NCBI RefSeq assembly: GCF_043290135.1
Contig: NC_134710.1
Span: 455,948,376 to 456,012,375 of the forward strand
DNA length: 64,000 nt
Source: Rhipicephalus microplus
Lineage: Eukaryota; Arthropoda; Arachnida; Ixodida; Ixodidae
Reading direction: 5' to 3'
Below the pieces are notes generated by a model. That model saw nothing but the letters and a program-made list of their open reading frames with translations. It searched no databases and was not told the origin of the DNA. Shown here in pieces: positions 49,515 to 61,535 of the stretch (the stretch's first letter is position 1; every line of letters starts with the position of its first letter). Position numbers and translations under genes: made by a program.

Positions 49515-50670
49515 TGACGTTGGGTCAAAAAAAACGGGAACGACCAGGCCGAAAGAAAGAACGACGAACATGGTTGCATGTGCGAGAAACGCTGAAGTGG
49601 CCCGCTAAAGGAGCGTCACAAAGTTGCTTGAAAACAGTCGCACAGAGGGGTGCTGATATGACGGGGAGTAAGTCAGAGCCATATGAACCGAGGTTCAGGG
49701 GGTAGAGGATACTGCCTTGGACCAGACACATTTGTAAAGATGCATCGTGAGGCATTGATTCAACCTTCTCAATAATGGCTCGCAGAGAAGCATCCATATG
49801 TTCTTCATTGCCAAGGTTCAGTTGTTACGACACAGACAGAACGCCCGCAGTGCTGTCAGTATGGGCGGTTTCTTCCCTGGGTAGCGGGATAAACAATCCG
49901 CATCGGGATGCAACAGTCCTTTTATATACGTTATTAGTAAAGTGTATTCTTGTATATGTAGGGCCCAACGAGCGAGGCGTCCTTTATGATCCTTTGATGA
50001 GGCCAGCCAACAGAGCACAAGTGAGTGGTGACGACGTGGAGTCGGCGCCCGTATAAGTAGGAACTAAAGTTGTCGACTACCAACACAAGAGCGAGTCACT
50101 CACGCTCCGTGATTGGCAAGTTGCGCTCGGCGGTAGATGACGGACGTCTTGCGTTGGCTATAAGACGGTCATGTTCGCGTTAGTGTTTCAATACTTTTGC
50201 TTCTGGGTAATGCCCACTAGCGTCCGTGAGAACCTTGGCTGAAGCTGAACAGTCGAAATGAGCTGAAATTGGCGGCGTTGTAAGCAGGGTCATGGGCTGG
50301 GAAAAAGATGAGGCTTGATCAGCACCCCAGAAAATTGGGGTGTCCTTCTTCAGGATGTTTGTGAGTGCGCCTGCAATGGCTTCGAATCATTAAAAAGCAT
50401 CGGAAAGAGAAGCACAGTCCCAGAAAACTGCGAACATCCTTTGTGGATTCGGGAACAAAAAGTCCGCGAAGGTGCGAATATCCTCGAGACTGGGAAGCAC
50501 TCCTCTAGATTCAACGAGGTGGCCAAGTACGGTTATTATTGCGATAGGAATTATATGAACATTTTCAGCTGGATTTTGTCGCCACCACCGTCGTGGGCGT
50601 TTGTGAATTCTTTTTCTCGCACGAACACTGTAAAAATGCCTAAATATGAGCACCGTGGCAGAAAGAAAGA
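49515..50670 (-). mobile_element. Degraded gypsy element, minus strand, pol fragment
   Basis: Read on the minus strand, three pieces appear. A reverse transcriptase end is seen at about 50653-50390 (ITVLGHLVESRGVLPSLEDI). An RNase H/connection piece is at 50018-49818 (GRLARWALHIQEYTLLITY and HPDADCLSRYP). The integrase zinc-binding region is at 49797-49525 (LYPLNLGSYGSDLLPVISAP, RTCNHVRRSFFRPG). It is the same family as 51230-54780, in inverted orientation. The 3' boundary lies just after the P450 donor site, so it sits in that intron. Confidence 0.8.
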
Positions 50671-51229
50671 AAAGGACTAAAAAACAACTAAATGGTTCTT
50701 GAACCTTCGACGTCTAGAGACACTCCACATTGCTAACGCGACACGGTAACCATAGACATCACACTGAGAGATGACACAATAGGATATATTGCTTCATAAG
50801 GTAAGTAAGGTTTGTCATCTGTCTAAAAGATTTGGTTTAGAACCACAGATTTCAGTGTCTCCACGCTTCTCAAAACCAGCCGGACTGCATCAAGGAGTTT
50901 ATTGTGTTTTTATTGCTTTCTGGTGTCGATATGTCTATCCGACACGTTTTAGAGTAAAAAAAAGCAGGTGAGCACTACCGATTATATAAACGGCATTGCA
51001 CAGACTCAGTGGTTAGTTATTTCGAAACATCGCGCTTCTCAAGTGTACACTAAAAAAATTATTTTTTTTTCGCCACGTTGGACATACTTTTGGTCGTTTT
51101 GGTTGATGTTCTTGTTCAGAATTCACGACTAAAGCCACCATACTTCACTGTAGCCATAGCGTATGTTAGACTTATCTTAGCAGCACCCTAGTGCGATGGT
51201 CGTAGCGAAAAACATGTATGTGTTTATAT
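50671..51229. other. Spacer between two inverted gypsy fragments
   Basis: No coding family is recognised. Confidence 0.5.
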
Positions 51230-51479
51230 GGTAAATATGATAGCCGTTGAGGCATGTGCACATTGCTACGATATCAAGCGTCACATGCAGGCCCGCTTTG
51301 CTTCGACTGACGGAGATGCCTTCCGTATCTTCATTCACTACCGACCTAAAGGAAGGCAGACCATCAAGGACTACTATGACGAAAAAAAGCGCCAGTTCCA
51401 CATCAGGAGGAACACCATCAGTCAGTCCCGAAATTATGTGGCACTCTTTCAGGTCAGCCAAGAAACCTAGTCGCTTTTT

Positions 51480-51601
51480 TTGATCACGTTCTAAACAGCG
51501 TAGCTGACGATGCCTTCAACCTGTTGATCTCTGATATTGTCACGAGCATCGACAAGATCTTGACAGAATGTTACCGTCTAGAACAGGCTAAATCCCACCA
51601 C
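51480..51601 (+). repeat. Direct duplication inside gypsy gag, copy 1
   Basis: 122 bp, about 97% identical (four differences) to 52219-52340. The period is 739 bp. Confidence 0.9.
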
Positions 51602-52218
51602 CCTTTTTTTCTTTTTCCTCTCTCCCCTCTTTCTCGTCTTCCTTGTCCCCTTTCCTAATTCACCAGTGTAGGGTAGCCAACCGGATGTCTTTCTGGTTAA
51701 CCTCCCTGCCTTCTCCCTTTTTTTTTCTTGCTCCTCCTTCTGTACTTATTAGGTAGCGATAATCACTCGCTGTGCGCCGACGTTTCTAAATGTAATGAAG
51801 AGGAGAGAAACCGCTTGTTACTTTCTTATGTTTGAATAGTACATAAAAATTAACTATCTCAAAGATAGGTAGTGTAGAAAGCAGTTTCACTCTCCCATTT
51901 CGTACAAAGTGAAAATGAATTAAACTATATCTGATTCTTTGCAAGAGTAGAGCACTAATCTGAGGAGTCAGTTGGCCTTTTTACTTTTGCGATACCTGCG
52001 TCAGTTCTTATAGGGGAGTTTCCTTCATGTTTTCCTTGAATTCAAGATCCTACTCCCCTTCTTTTGTTGTTTAAACAATGCGTTCAGTCATAAAAGTAAT
52101 AAAGATGACAAGTTTACATGCTCCATTTCAACAAGCGAAACTAGCCCATATCCCATACATTCTTGGCGTCTGGCCCTTTGTAGCCTGGCCGGCCAGCTCT
52201 TGTCAGAAGACGAGAAAG
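51602..52218. other. Sequence between the two gag duplicates
   Basis: Pyrimidine-rich at first. At about 51662-51716 it contains cagtgtagggtagccaacc and tctggttaacctccctgcc, a phrase I associate with a very common tick repeat. It is not gag, so the duplicated gag blocks flank foreign sequence. Confidence 0.5.
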
Positions 52219-52340
52219 TTGATCACGTTCTAAACAGCGTATCTGACGATGCCTTCAACCTGTTGATCTCTAATATTGTCACGAGCATCGACACGATCTT
52301 GACAGAATGTTGCCGTCTAGAACAGGCTAAATCCCACCAC
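52219..52340 (+). repeat. Direct duplication inside gypsy gag, copy 2
   Basis: Partner of 51480-51601. The gag frame here (52200-52490) reads through the duplicated block. Confidence 0.9.
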
Positions 52341-54780
52341 GTCACCCACGGTATTACGCGCCTGCTAAAGTATTACGGTATTACGCGCCTGCGGCTACTT
52401 CCTCTTGCAATGACGCTTTTCACCCAGTCCCCCGATATGACAACCTCACCCGCATCATTCATCGAGAGGTCCAGGCAACCCATTAAGTAGTGACTCTATT
52501 CCCGACGCCTGAGCCTTCACCGACCATTACCTCGCTGATAGAAGCAGCTGTTCGTCAAGAATTATTGAAATTCGGCCTAATCCTGTTCAAACCGTCTACT
52601 CTGCCGTGAAAATTATTTACTGTTGCTCTGCTCCTCGATTCAGTTCAAACTATTTTGGACAACGCAATTTGTCAAAACGGCGTAAGCTTCACGACAAGTC
52701 CATCTGCTTGAACTACCAACGCGTCGGTCATATCACTGCCGCCACAAGTGGGCTCTACCGGCACACTATATTCCTATTTCCCAGGCCAATTTTGACAATC
52801 TGTCCGCCAGTCATCTATACCTCTATGTCGAACACATTCCTTGATTCTGACACATGGCGCAGGTGTCCATCATCATGAGTGCTGCTCTTCGTCACCGACT
52901 AAAAAAAATCGTCACGCCTACCGTGAAACAACCCATACGGCTCCCCGACGGGGAAACTTCCGCTATAATTTTCGTGTGCTCTGCTCGTGTTATCATTGGA
53001 GACAAAAGTACTGCTGGTCTTTTCACAGCTAACGAAAATTGCCCTGAAGATCTCATTCTAGGTATCGATTTCCTAACCACTCCCTCTGCACGTTGTTGAC
53101 GCGGTTGTGACCTTGAGGAGCCTTTACTTCCCGATCCAGCCGAGCCACCTCAAGGCCATTTCTGCGTGATGAATTTCATACGCTTTCCACATAACTCTGT
53201 TGCACACTTCGAACATTTCTTCAAGCCACCTGTACCAACAGCGATTACCTGGTTGCACAAATTTCTGTCGCCATCTTTACGCATGGCGCCACTGTTCCGA
53301 AGACGACCTCAACAATTGTATGAAACCACACCTGCTTTCCTCTTCTCAATTTCGCACTCACTGCCCGAATTCTTCCCCTAGGTTTGAACTCCTGCTCTTC
53401 AAGACCATAGTGTTGAGCCATTCATTGTAGATGAATGCTGCAGCTCATGTCATTATCTAACTCCATCACGTTCAGCAGGCGTCGCAAACATCCTGAAGAA
53501 GGACGCCCCGTGTTTCTGGGGGGCTGATCAAGCCTCATCTTTTTGCCCAGCCAAGGACCCTACTTACAACACGGCCAATTTCAGCTTTCCAATGTTCAGC
53601 TTAAACTGAGGTTCTCGCTGACGCTAGTGGGCATAACCCAGAAGCCAAATTATTGGAACACTAACGCGAACATGACCGTGTTATAGCAAACGCAAGGCGA
53701 CTGTCATCTACTGCCGAGCACAACTAGTGAGTAACGCCGCGTGAGTGCCTCGCTCATGTTTTGGTAGTCGCCAAGTTTGGTTCATACTAATACGGGCGTC
53801 CATTCCGATTTGTCACCGCTCACCACGTTTTCTGCTGGCTGGCCTCACCCAAGGATCACATAGGATACCCCGCTCGTTGGGCCCTGCATAAACAAGAACA
53901 CACTTTCTAATTAGCGTATATAAAAGGGTGGTTGCATAAAGATTCAGACTGTTTATCGCGCTACTGCGTGGAAGAAACCACCCATACTGACAGCAATGTA
54001 GGTGTTATGTCTGTATCGTAACTACTCCACCTGGCAATGAAGAACACCGGGCTGCTTCTCTGCAAGCCATCATTGAGAAGGTTGAATCAATGCCTCACGA
54101 TGATTCCCTACAAAAGTTTCTGGTCCGAGACAGTATCCTCTACCACGAGATCCTGCATCCTTATGGCTCTGGCTTACTCCTCGCCATTCCAGCACACCTC
54201 CGTGCGACTGTCCTCAATATACTTCATAACGCTCCTTTTACGAGCCACTTCAGCATTTCTCGCTTATGCAACCGTGTTCGTTCTTTCTTTCGGTCTGGTC
54301 GTTTCCAGCCTTTTCGACGCTACATCTCAATTTCTGAACCCTGATAGTGCCACAAAAGGTCATCTTCCTTACCTGCTGGATGCCTCCAGCCGATCGACTT
54401 CACCACTGAACCTTTTTTCAAGATGGCCTTGACCTGCTTGCACCCTCCCCGCTCTCAAGCTCAGGCAACAAAAGAATTGCTGTCGCCAATGACTATGCGC
54501 CACGGTATGCTATCACACGAGCCCTTCTGAAAAGTTGTGCTACCGTTGTGGAAGACGTTCTCGTGTACGGCATCATACTAGTACATGAAGCTCCACGCCA
54601 AATTCCACTCAGCGGGTTCAGACCTTCCCTGAAGCTTTCGGTGAAAAAGTCCTGTGCTCTTGCTCTACCAAGCTCAAGTTTGCAACTTAGTATCATCTGC
54701 AAACGAACGCTCTTACGGAGTGCCTGAGCCAGATAATAAGCAAGGTGCTTCAAAAATACGTAGCGGGTGACCACCTAGGA

Positions 54781-57568
54781 TGCCACATTCATTTGACATT
54801 TGTGACATTTGCATAGCGTATGTGACGCACCGGTAACGACACTGCTGGCCATTCACCATTCTGTTTTCTATATGGCCGATAAGCCGCCCGGCCCTTCGAC
54901 ACTTTGCTGCACTGGGTCACTGAATGTGCCGGCAAGGCCTTCGCCGCGAGCCGACAACGCATTCCAACTCAATCGTAACCGCCAATAGGCCTCAAAGGAG
55001 CACCAAAAACCGCTCTGCGATTCTCATAATTGAAACGAGCCGTTTTTGCTGTGTTCCCGTGTCCTTCTGTGGTCACCCTCTCGGCGTATACGTCTTTTTC
55101 GAAAACACTTCGCATGCTACAATAGGAGACGCTGTGTCTGTCACCATGAAACTTACGTTACGTCTGGGATCAATCCAGCCAATCTGATGTGGTAAGCGTC
55201 AGCTTCGAATGATATCGTGCACATAGCTCGATTCAACGTTATCACTCTCCATCCACCACATACGTGTAGACCACGCACCTAGATGGTGATCTTCTACAGG
55301 GGGGTTGCGATACAGAGCAGCTGCGCAGATTTTCTGCATCAAAAAGAAAGACGACGATGGTTGCTGCTTGTTGATGTACTGGTGATCTTGTTCACCGGGT
55401 ACTTCCAACAATTGAATTACCTACCCATATTAATATCAACTCTACGTGTTAAAGGATCTCTGAAACAGTTTTTGCGATTTTATACAAACACATCCGGCCA
55501 GTAGACAAAGTACCAAGAGTTATATAGAGACCGATGTTAGCTCTTTACGTAAACAGTGTAATTTATCGCAACGATTTAGAGCTTCCAATGTCTGCAGATC
55601 GGTTCAGACCGTTGCAAGTAGGCCAAACGCGTTTTCAGTCGTCCAGTTACAGAACGACATGCTCTAGCCATTTGACCAGGTCAGAGAACGTCAGCAGCCA
55701 TGGTGTCTGATTGACTTCCATTGGCTGAAGAATCCGATAAAGTAAGATCAGCTGGTAGGGTGGCAGCACCCCTCAGAGCAGATATGAACCATGCCTCTTA
55801 CTTCTCTCTTGTTGCCAGATGGCATGCGTGCTGCCGGGTGCACTATGTGATGGCCTTCGAGTCTGTGCGCAACCTGCCGATGTGCTATTTTGGAGCCCAA
55901 TATTGGAAAAACCTTAAATCGTCGAGCTGATTCATGAGAGCTCTGCACTTGCACTCACCAGTGATGCTAGCGTGGCTCAAGAGTTGAGGAGGCCAGACAG
56001 AGGTGAAAGGGAAGGCATGATATAATTGCTCGCAGCGAGCTTAGTGCACGGCGTGTAAGTAAATTTTTGGTGCAAACGGTTTCATGATGCTCTGGAGGAA
56101 ACGCTGACAAAACTTTAAATAAAAATTTCAGGCTTCCTTCAAGTAGACGATTCACTATGCTTTATTAGTTTTGTGTTTTTTGTTGCAATGGAAAGCATGC
56201 CATTGAATGTGTCCAACTTCGGCGTGGTTTCTGCGGAAAAAGAGTAGAAATGTTTAAAGAATTTGTCAATCTACGTTAATACAACTTCAGATGACAGCTT
56301 TAGGTTGTTGCCGAGGATACAGATATTGAACTGCTATCCATCGATCCTTAACCCACAGAAATTTCTTTGCAGTCCTTTGCGTCCAAACAAAACTGGTGTG
56401 GAAAAATTCAACTCACCTAAAGCAATAGACTTACGTCTATTCAGTTCGTGTAATCAAAGTTGCCCAAGCCTGCCGATTATCAGCAGAGTTTGCCCCACCC
56501 TAAGTGTAGGTTGTGGCGGCTCCGTAAAAATTTTGCGTGATACTACCTTTGGATGCCTGTAGTGTGTCAAAAATTCATTGTAAAGTAAGAAAAACCAAGA
56601 TGAATATGCAATTGTAAAGCCACTTTGGAAGTGCACTGAGTATTATTTGGGTCTGCTTTGGTTTCTCTACCAGCCACCGGAATTGTCATTCATGAGTTTT
56701 TTCCTACACCAGAGCCAGAAAATAAACCTACTGTGTTCAAGGGCCCGACCACTAACCTGTTCATGCCTTGATCTTTCCAAATGTGTACGTAAAGTCGGCA
56801 AGCGAAAGCGCTGACAAAGCTTTGCTCACTTACCCCCCCCCCCCCTCAATCACTCGCTGTCCGTGGCCATCTTTGTGTCTACTTACCTTACGACAGATTA
56901 AACAATTATGTAGAATTGTTCCCAGTTTTGGTCTCAATCTCTGGTGTCAATATAATCCCGCAAACAACGCACAATTTTCAAATCTGTGCAATCCGACTTT
57001 ATTATACTGAACTGGTGACGTCGCTGCATATCTGGCGTGAAAATTGTAAGCCACGTAAAGGCATTTTTTGATTTAGCATGAAGCGATCATTCGTAAGCGG
57101 TGGCACCTGCTGTTCCTTGAGCTGCGAAGAAAAAAACTTATCTATACAAAAACGAATACATGACCTGAAGTCAACGCAGCCTAAAATAAATAAAACGGTG
57201 GTCATTATTTCAGCTCTGCTTCACTCGAACGTAGTCCAGAAGGAGCTGCACAAACGTTTACGCGGAAAATCAGGCGTTTCGGTCATTTGATTGGGTTTTT
57301 TTCAAGCAGTTGGTGATGATAATTTACCAGCCTAAAGTACGGTTACACCTAGCAATAGTCACAGTACTCCTTTCGAAGATGCACGCACATCATCGAGCTC
57401 TGCATTCTGCATTCATGGCAGCGGCAGACTTCTCGCGGCTTCATCTTATTACAGTCTACATACTGCGCCGCATCGCGTATCGAAAGGCCACGTACAATAA
57501 CGAGCGGAAGGCTCCCACATTTGAAGAGCAGAAACACGACTCGCCACTGTCCTCTCTCTCACCGCCGG
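54781..57568. other. Non-coding stretch
   Basis: No assignable gene. Frames such as 54924-55187, 56263-56562 and 57078-57290 (plus strand) have no family signature. A poly-C run lies near 56832-56846. Confidence 0.45.
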
Positions 57569-57950
57569 ATGGATGGATGGATGCATCTATGTGGCTGTAC
57601 CCTTTAGATCGGGCGGCGGATAACGCCACCTAGCCGTAATACTTAGGGAACTAACCACTAGATTTATCTTCTTTTTTCCTTTAAATAATAAAGTTGGACG
57701 GGTACTTTGCAGTAAAGGGCTTAATTTTCACTCGTGAAAATTTTCACTTGTGAATGCATGGATGGATGAATGGATGTATGTGGCTGTACCCATTAGATCG
57801 GGCGGCAGCTAACGCCACCTTGCCGTAATACTTAGTGAACTAACCACAAGATTTATCTTTTCTTTCCTTTAAATAGTAAAGTTGAACGGGTACTTTGCAG
57901 TGAAGGGTTTAATTTTCACTCGTGCCTTGACTTTAGCTACCAATCAGATA
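57569..57950 (-). repeat. LINE 3' UTR present twice in tandem
   Basis: gtggctgtaccctttagatc...ttaattttcactcgtg occurs at about 57589-57738 and again, with substitutions, at about 57779-57924. Each copy is preceded by its own ggatgga tract (57569 and 57757). This is either a tandem duplication or one truncated LINE end inserted beside another. Confidence 0.85.
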
Positions 57951-57957
57951 ACCTACT

Positions 57958-58248
57958 TCAAGTTAAGTCTACCCGCTTAATGTGTATTTTGCCCTCCGTG
58001 TCCCTAAACCCCACTGCTTTGAAAAAGTCTGCGCTATCATCCTGAATTATAGGGTGAAGCCCTTTACAGAACATTATCAAGTGTTCGGCCGTTTCTTCTT
58101 CCTCTACACACGCACTGCATACTGTGTCTACCCCTTCGTAGTTGGCCCGATACGTCTTGGTTCGCAATACTTCCGTCCTGGCCTCGAACAGTAGAGAACT
58201 ACCCCGAGTATTATCATAGATCCTTTCTTTGGCAATTTCCTGCTTCAA
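57958..58248 (-). pseudogene. LINE ORF2 C-terminal domain
   Basis: 97-codon frame (96 residues). VCSACVEEEETAEHLIMFC gives a C-x2-C...H-x4-C arrangement like the nucleic-acid-binding knuckle at the end of many LINE polyproteins. It is followed by KAVGFRDTEGKIHIKRV. The copy at 33132-32872 has the same order. Confidence 0.7.
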
Positions 58249-58693
58249 AGTTCAATATATCTCTAGTGTGGACTTCCTAATCATGCCAATTCTCTACATG
58301 TCAGTCTCCGTTTCCTTCACTTTCTTCTTAACCGATAGTTCTTTTTGGTTTGGCCACCTGCTGTTTTCTAAGTAATTACCAGTCAATTTCCTGGTTCGCT
58401 TCCTCCATATTGTATCGACATTCTTCATGTACAAGTAGCTGAAAACCTTCCTAGCCCAACGCTCCTCCCCCATTTCTCTCAATCGCTTCTCAAATTTTAT
58501 CTTGCTGCTAGCTTCCCTGCCCTCAAATGATGTTCATTCCATATCACCTTGTGCTCCCTGATTTGGTGTATTGCCGTGAGCTCCTAAAGCAAGCCTACCT
58601 ATTCCACGTTGCCTAATTTGTAATCTTGCTTGAACTTTATCTCATGCACAAGACCGCATTGCGAAACGTCAGACCAGGATCCATGACCCCTTT

Positions 58694-59996
58694 TCATATT
58701 CCTCTGACAACATCATACCTATTGTAATTCCACAGTGCCCTGTTTTTTATTACCGCTGCATTCCTGTTACCTTTAGTCGTCACGTACATTTCGTGTTCCC
58801 TTACGTACTCGGCCCCATTACTCATCCATATACCCAAATATTTGTATTTATCTGTTATCTCTAGCATGACCTCCTGTTTTCTAAACTCACTACCTTCATT
58901 GTCATTAAAAATCTTGACTGCTGATATTTCTTTAGTGAATATGAAATCTAACCTATCTCCCTCATTACCGCAGATGTCCGCCAATCTCTGCAAATATTTT
59001 TTGTTTTCCGCCATTAGCACTATATCATCTGTGTACACCAATGCTGGTAGTGCCTGTTAAATGAGTTTTCCTTGTTTGACGAAAGAAATGTTGAAGCCCA
59101 GTGCACTTCCCTCTAATTTGGCCTCTAATGCTTGTAGGTACGTCATGAATAGTAAGGGTGACAGGGGACACCCCTGCCTAAGCCCCCGTTTGACCTCTGC
59201 AGGCTTGGATACCGGTTTTTCCACTTTATCAATACCTTGTTACCTTTATAGATATCCTTTAAAAGATAAGTGACTCCATCTTTCACGCCTAGGGTGTCAA
59301 GTATTCCCCACAATTTCACTAGAAGCACGCTATCGTACGCTTCCTTGATATCCAAAAATGCTAGCCACGGGGTCCTGTGTTCTTTTTCTGCCATTTCGAT
59401 GCACTGCGTCAGTGAGAACAGATTGTCTTCCAACCTCCTGTATTTCCGAAACCCATTCTGCAGTTCCCCCAGCACCCCCTCATCCTCTATCCATGCCTGC
59501 AGTCTTTTCTTTATAATCTGCAACGCCGGCCAATAGACAACTGATGTCACTGTTATAGGATGATAGTTGTATTGTCAGCTTTGTCCCCCTTTCCTTTATG
59601 GATCATGCTCATCCTGCTGAGTTTCCATCGATTGGGGACTTCACCATCGATTACTAATTTGCTCACTGCCTCTCTCAAAGCCTGCTTAGACTTCGGACCT
59701 AATGTCTTTATCAGAATAATTGGAATGCCATCTGGGCATGTTGATGTACTACTAGGAACCCTTTTCTCCGCCCTTTCCCACTCCCGTTGTGGAACTGGAT
59801 CCATTGCGCCACTTGAATCATCCTTGTCTATAGTGGTGCATACAGCACATCTTTGTTGAAATTTTTCTGTCACACTTGTTCTTATATATTCCATAGCTTC
59901 GTCCCCTTCTAGCCTAACACCTTGGGCGGTAGTTATAAACCTCTGCTCTAGGCTCCTCTCATTTCTTCGGGAATTTAGATGGTTCCAAAATTTCAC
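58694..59996 (-). pseudogene. LINE reverse transcriptase, frameshifted
   Basis: Pieces in order on the minus strand are: 59996-59553 (fingers, CPDGIPIILIKTLG and RMSMIHKGKGDKAD); 59550-59143 (ELQNGFRKYRRLEDN, motif A in AFLDIKEAYDSV); and 59041-58694 (motif C as YTDDIVLMAE in place of YADD). A stop separates the first two pieces, and an indel near 59050-59150 removes continuity of motif B. Confidence 0.85.
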
Positions 59997-60322
59997 AGCT
60001 GCGTTTTTATCTTTCTTATGTACTTCTGCCAGCCACTGAGCTCCCTTTCTTCTAATCTTTTCGTTGATCAGAAGGGATGCATCCCTTCTACAGCTTAGAA
60101 AGGTTTCCCACTTTCTTTCAAGATCATCTGTTGGTTCACCCCGCTGCTTCGGCTTCCTGACGTTTTGCTATGGCTCTCTTAACTTCCTCATTCCACCAAC
60201 TTTTGGGTTTCTGTCTTCTTTTCCGGGGTGACTTGTCACGCGTCTTAGCAAGCCCTAGCTCAAAGAGTCTAATTAAATTCGTGTATGTCCACACTGTTTT
60301 GTTATCCTCCGTGAATATTTTC

Positions 60323-60860
60323 TCAATCTTTAGTGGCTATTTCAACTTGACTTTCTTGATAAACATTTTCCTGCAGTTGCTCATCTTGTCTCCTTCCCAC
60401 TTTCACTGCTCTTCCAAAACTTACCTTGATACGTTTGTTATCACTACCAAGACTTCTGGAGCCACCTTCATCTCTGTACATTCCACTGAGCTTATCATAT
60501 ATCCTATGGGACATCATTGCATAATCTATCGTCGACTGCATCCTTCCTACCTCCCATGCAATTTGCCCATCACACTTCTCGGTACTGTTGCAAATGATCA
60601 AATCAAGTCTTTCACACATATCCATAATCATTTTGCCTGTGGGGTGGGTATACCCATCTATATCTTCCATGTGCGCATTCATATCTCCTAGTATAATTAT
60701 TTCTCACTCTCTTCCTAACTCCTGAGTGTCCTTTGATATGCAGTCTACCATTGCCTGGTTTTCCTCTCTGGCCTTTTCTCCCGTCCAAAAGTACACGAAA
60801 CCAAGGAGTGTCATTTGACCAGCCACTTTCCTTTTTAGCCTTAAATTTTCCTTGCACTCC
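60323..60860 (-). pseudogene. LINE AP-type endonuclease
   Basis: Two frames carry one domain. The 5' part lies near 60860-60690 (in translation, MTLLGFVYFWTGEK and ILGDMNAH across the frame change). The 3' part runs 60682-60323, with DLIICNSTEKCDG and STIDYAMMSHR. The terminal SDH motif of this nuclease family reads GSDNKRIKV here, so the catalytic His is Asn. This domain nicks target DNA in active elements. Confidence 0.8.
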
Positions 60861-60938
60861 TGCTTGACCCTTGGCCAGTCTCTACTTTTACGAATGAATG
60901 CCCCAATACCACCCCCCTTTCTGCTGCCTTCTGTTCTA

Positions 60939-61523
60939 TTAAAATGTTCCCAGGCGTAGTCCGGATTGTTCGGAGGTTGTTCCGTGTCCCTGATGTGTAT
61001 ATAAAAAACTGTATACCATCGGCCTCTCTTCCCTAAGCTGTTCTTCTATCTCTTCCCACTTCAGCCTGTTTCTACCGCCCTGCGTGTCAATATACCCTAT
61101 GTATGAATTGGCTCGGTGCTCGTGGCTACGTCTATTTCTGCCCTGGAATCTACCTATCTTAGATACTGGTGACACTTTGGAACTGTATCTGTCCATAACA
61201 CCTGTCAATGAGTCTCCCTGGCTGTTTTCCTCGTTACTAGCTATCCTGCACCGCGAAGGGCCCGTTTGCCCCCCCCCCCCCAAAGAAGCTACTGCGCGTC
61301 TTGCAAGTCGCCAACCCACCTCATGACCTAGCCACTCATCGAAGTGAATTCTGTCTCGTTGAAAACCACCCCACCTATGCGCCTCTGTGTTTATTTCCAC
61401 CACCTCAAAGCCTTTCTCTCGAATATTCCGAAATATCTCTTGGTTGGCGTTGACGACCGCTCTTTGCAGGTTGCTATCACGCACCGGTACCTCCGGTATC
61501 GTACATATCACTACCTGTACCAC
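60939..61523 (-). pseudogene. LINE ORF1 end with esterase-like block
   Basis: 194 codons without stop. VVICTIPEVPVRDSNLQRAV and RDRIHFDEWLGHEVGWRLA resemble the end of an SGNH/GDSL hydrolase, where the last block carries the catalytic Asp and His as DxxH (here DRIH). SGNH-type ORF1 proteins are known in several non-LTR clades, especially CR1-like elements. The block with the nucleophilic Ser would lie upstream and is missing because of truncation. The rest, toward the endonuclease, is rich in Arg and Gly. Confidence 0.65.
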
Positions 61524-61535
61524 CTCCGAAGCGTC

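Larger units (their letters stand above)
51230..54780 (+). mobile_element. Degraded gypsy element, plus strand
   Basis: Gag-like pieces lie at 51228-51601 and 52200-52490 (KVDHVLNSVSDDAFNLL and CRRLEQAKS). A retropepsin-like frame is at 52854-53099 (AQVSIIMSAALRHRL and EDLILGIDFLT). The reverse transcriptase is largely deleted between about 53160 and 53480. Connection/RNase H traces follow at 53500-53960. Integrase pieces are at 54060-54344 (SMPHDDSLQKFLVRDSILYH, ISRLCNRVRSFFRSG) and 54400-54620 (GNKRIAVANDYAPRYAITRA, VYGIILVHEAPRQ). Frames shift repeatedly. No LTRs were identified. Confidence 0.8.
57569..61530 (-). mobile_element. LINE non-LTR retrotransposon, largest copy
   Basis: About 4 kb on the minus strand. 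From 5' to 3' it holds an esterase-like ORF1 end (61523-60939), endonuclease (about 60860-60323), reverse transcriptase (about 59996-58694), a knuckle-like C-terminus (58248-57958), and a 3' UTR present twice with a GGAT-type tail at 57569. Frameshifts occur in every domain. The 5' end is truncated inside ORF1 at about 61530, where it abuts the RING-CH frame. Truncation and the simple tail are typical of target-primed reverse transcription. Confidence 0.9.

Noticed and set aside
49471..49608. Extension of the P450 exon to 49608
   Set aside because: The frame stays open, but the gtagga donor follows the last conserved residues and the downstream part is gypsy integrase in antisense.
50315..50680. 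121-codon plus-strand frame as a gene
   Set aside because: It is antisense to the gypsy reverse transcriptase, which reads ITVLGHLVESRGVLPS on the minus strand.
60170..60691. 173-codon plus-strand frame as a gene
   Set aside because: It is antisense to the LINE endonuclease.
61344..61535. Upstream part of the RING-CH frame as its N-terminus
   Set aside because: This section is antisense to the LINE ORF1, so the open frame is a shadow there.
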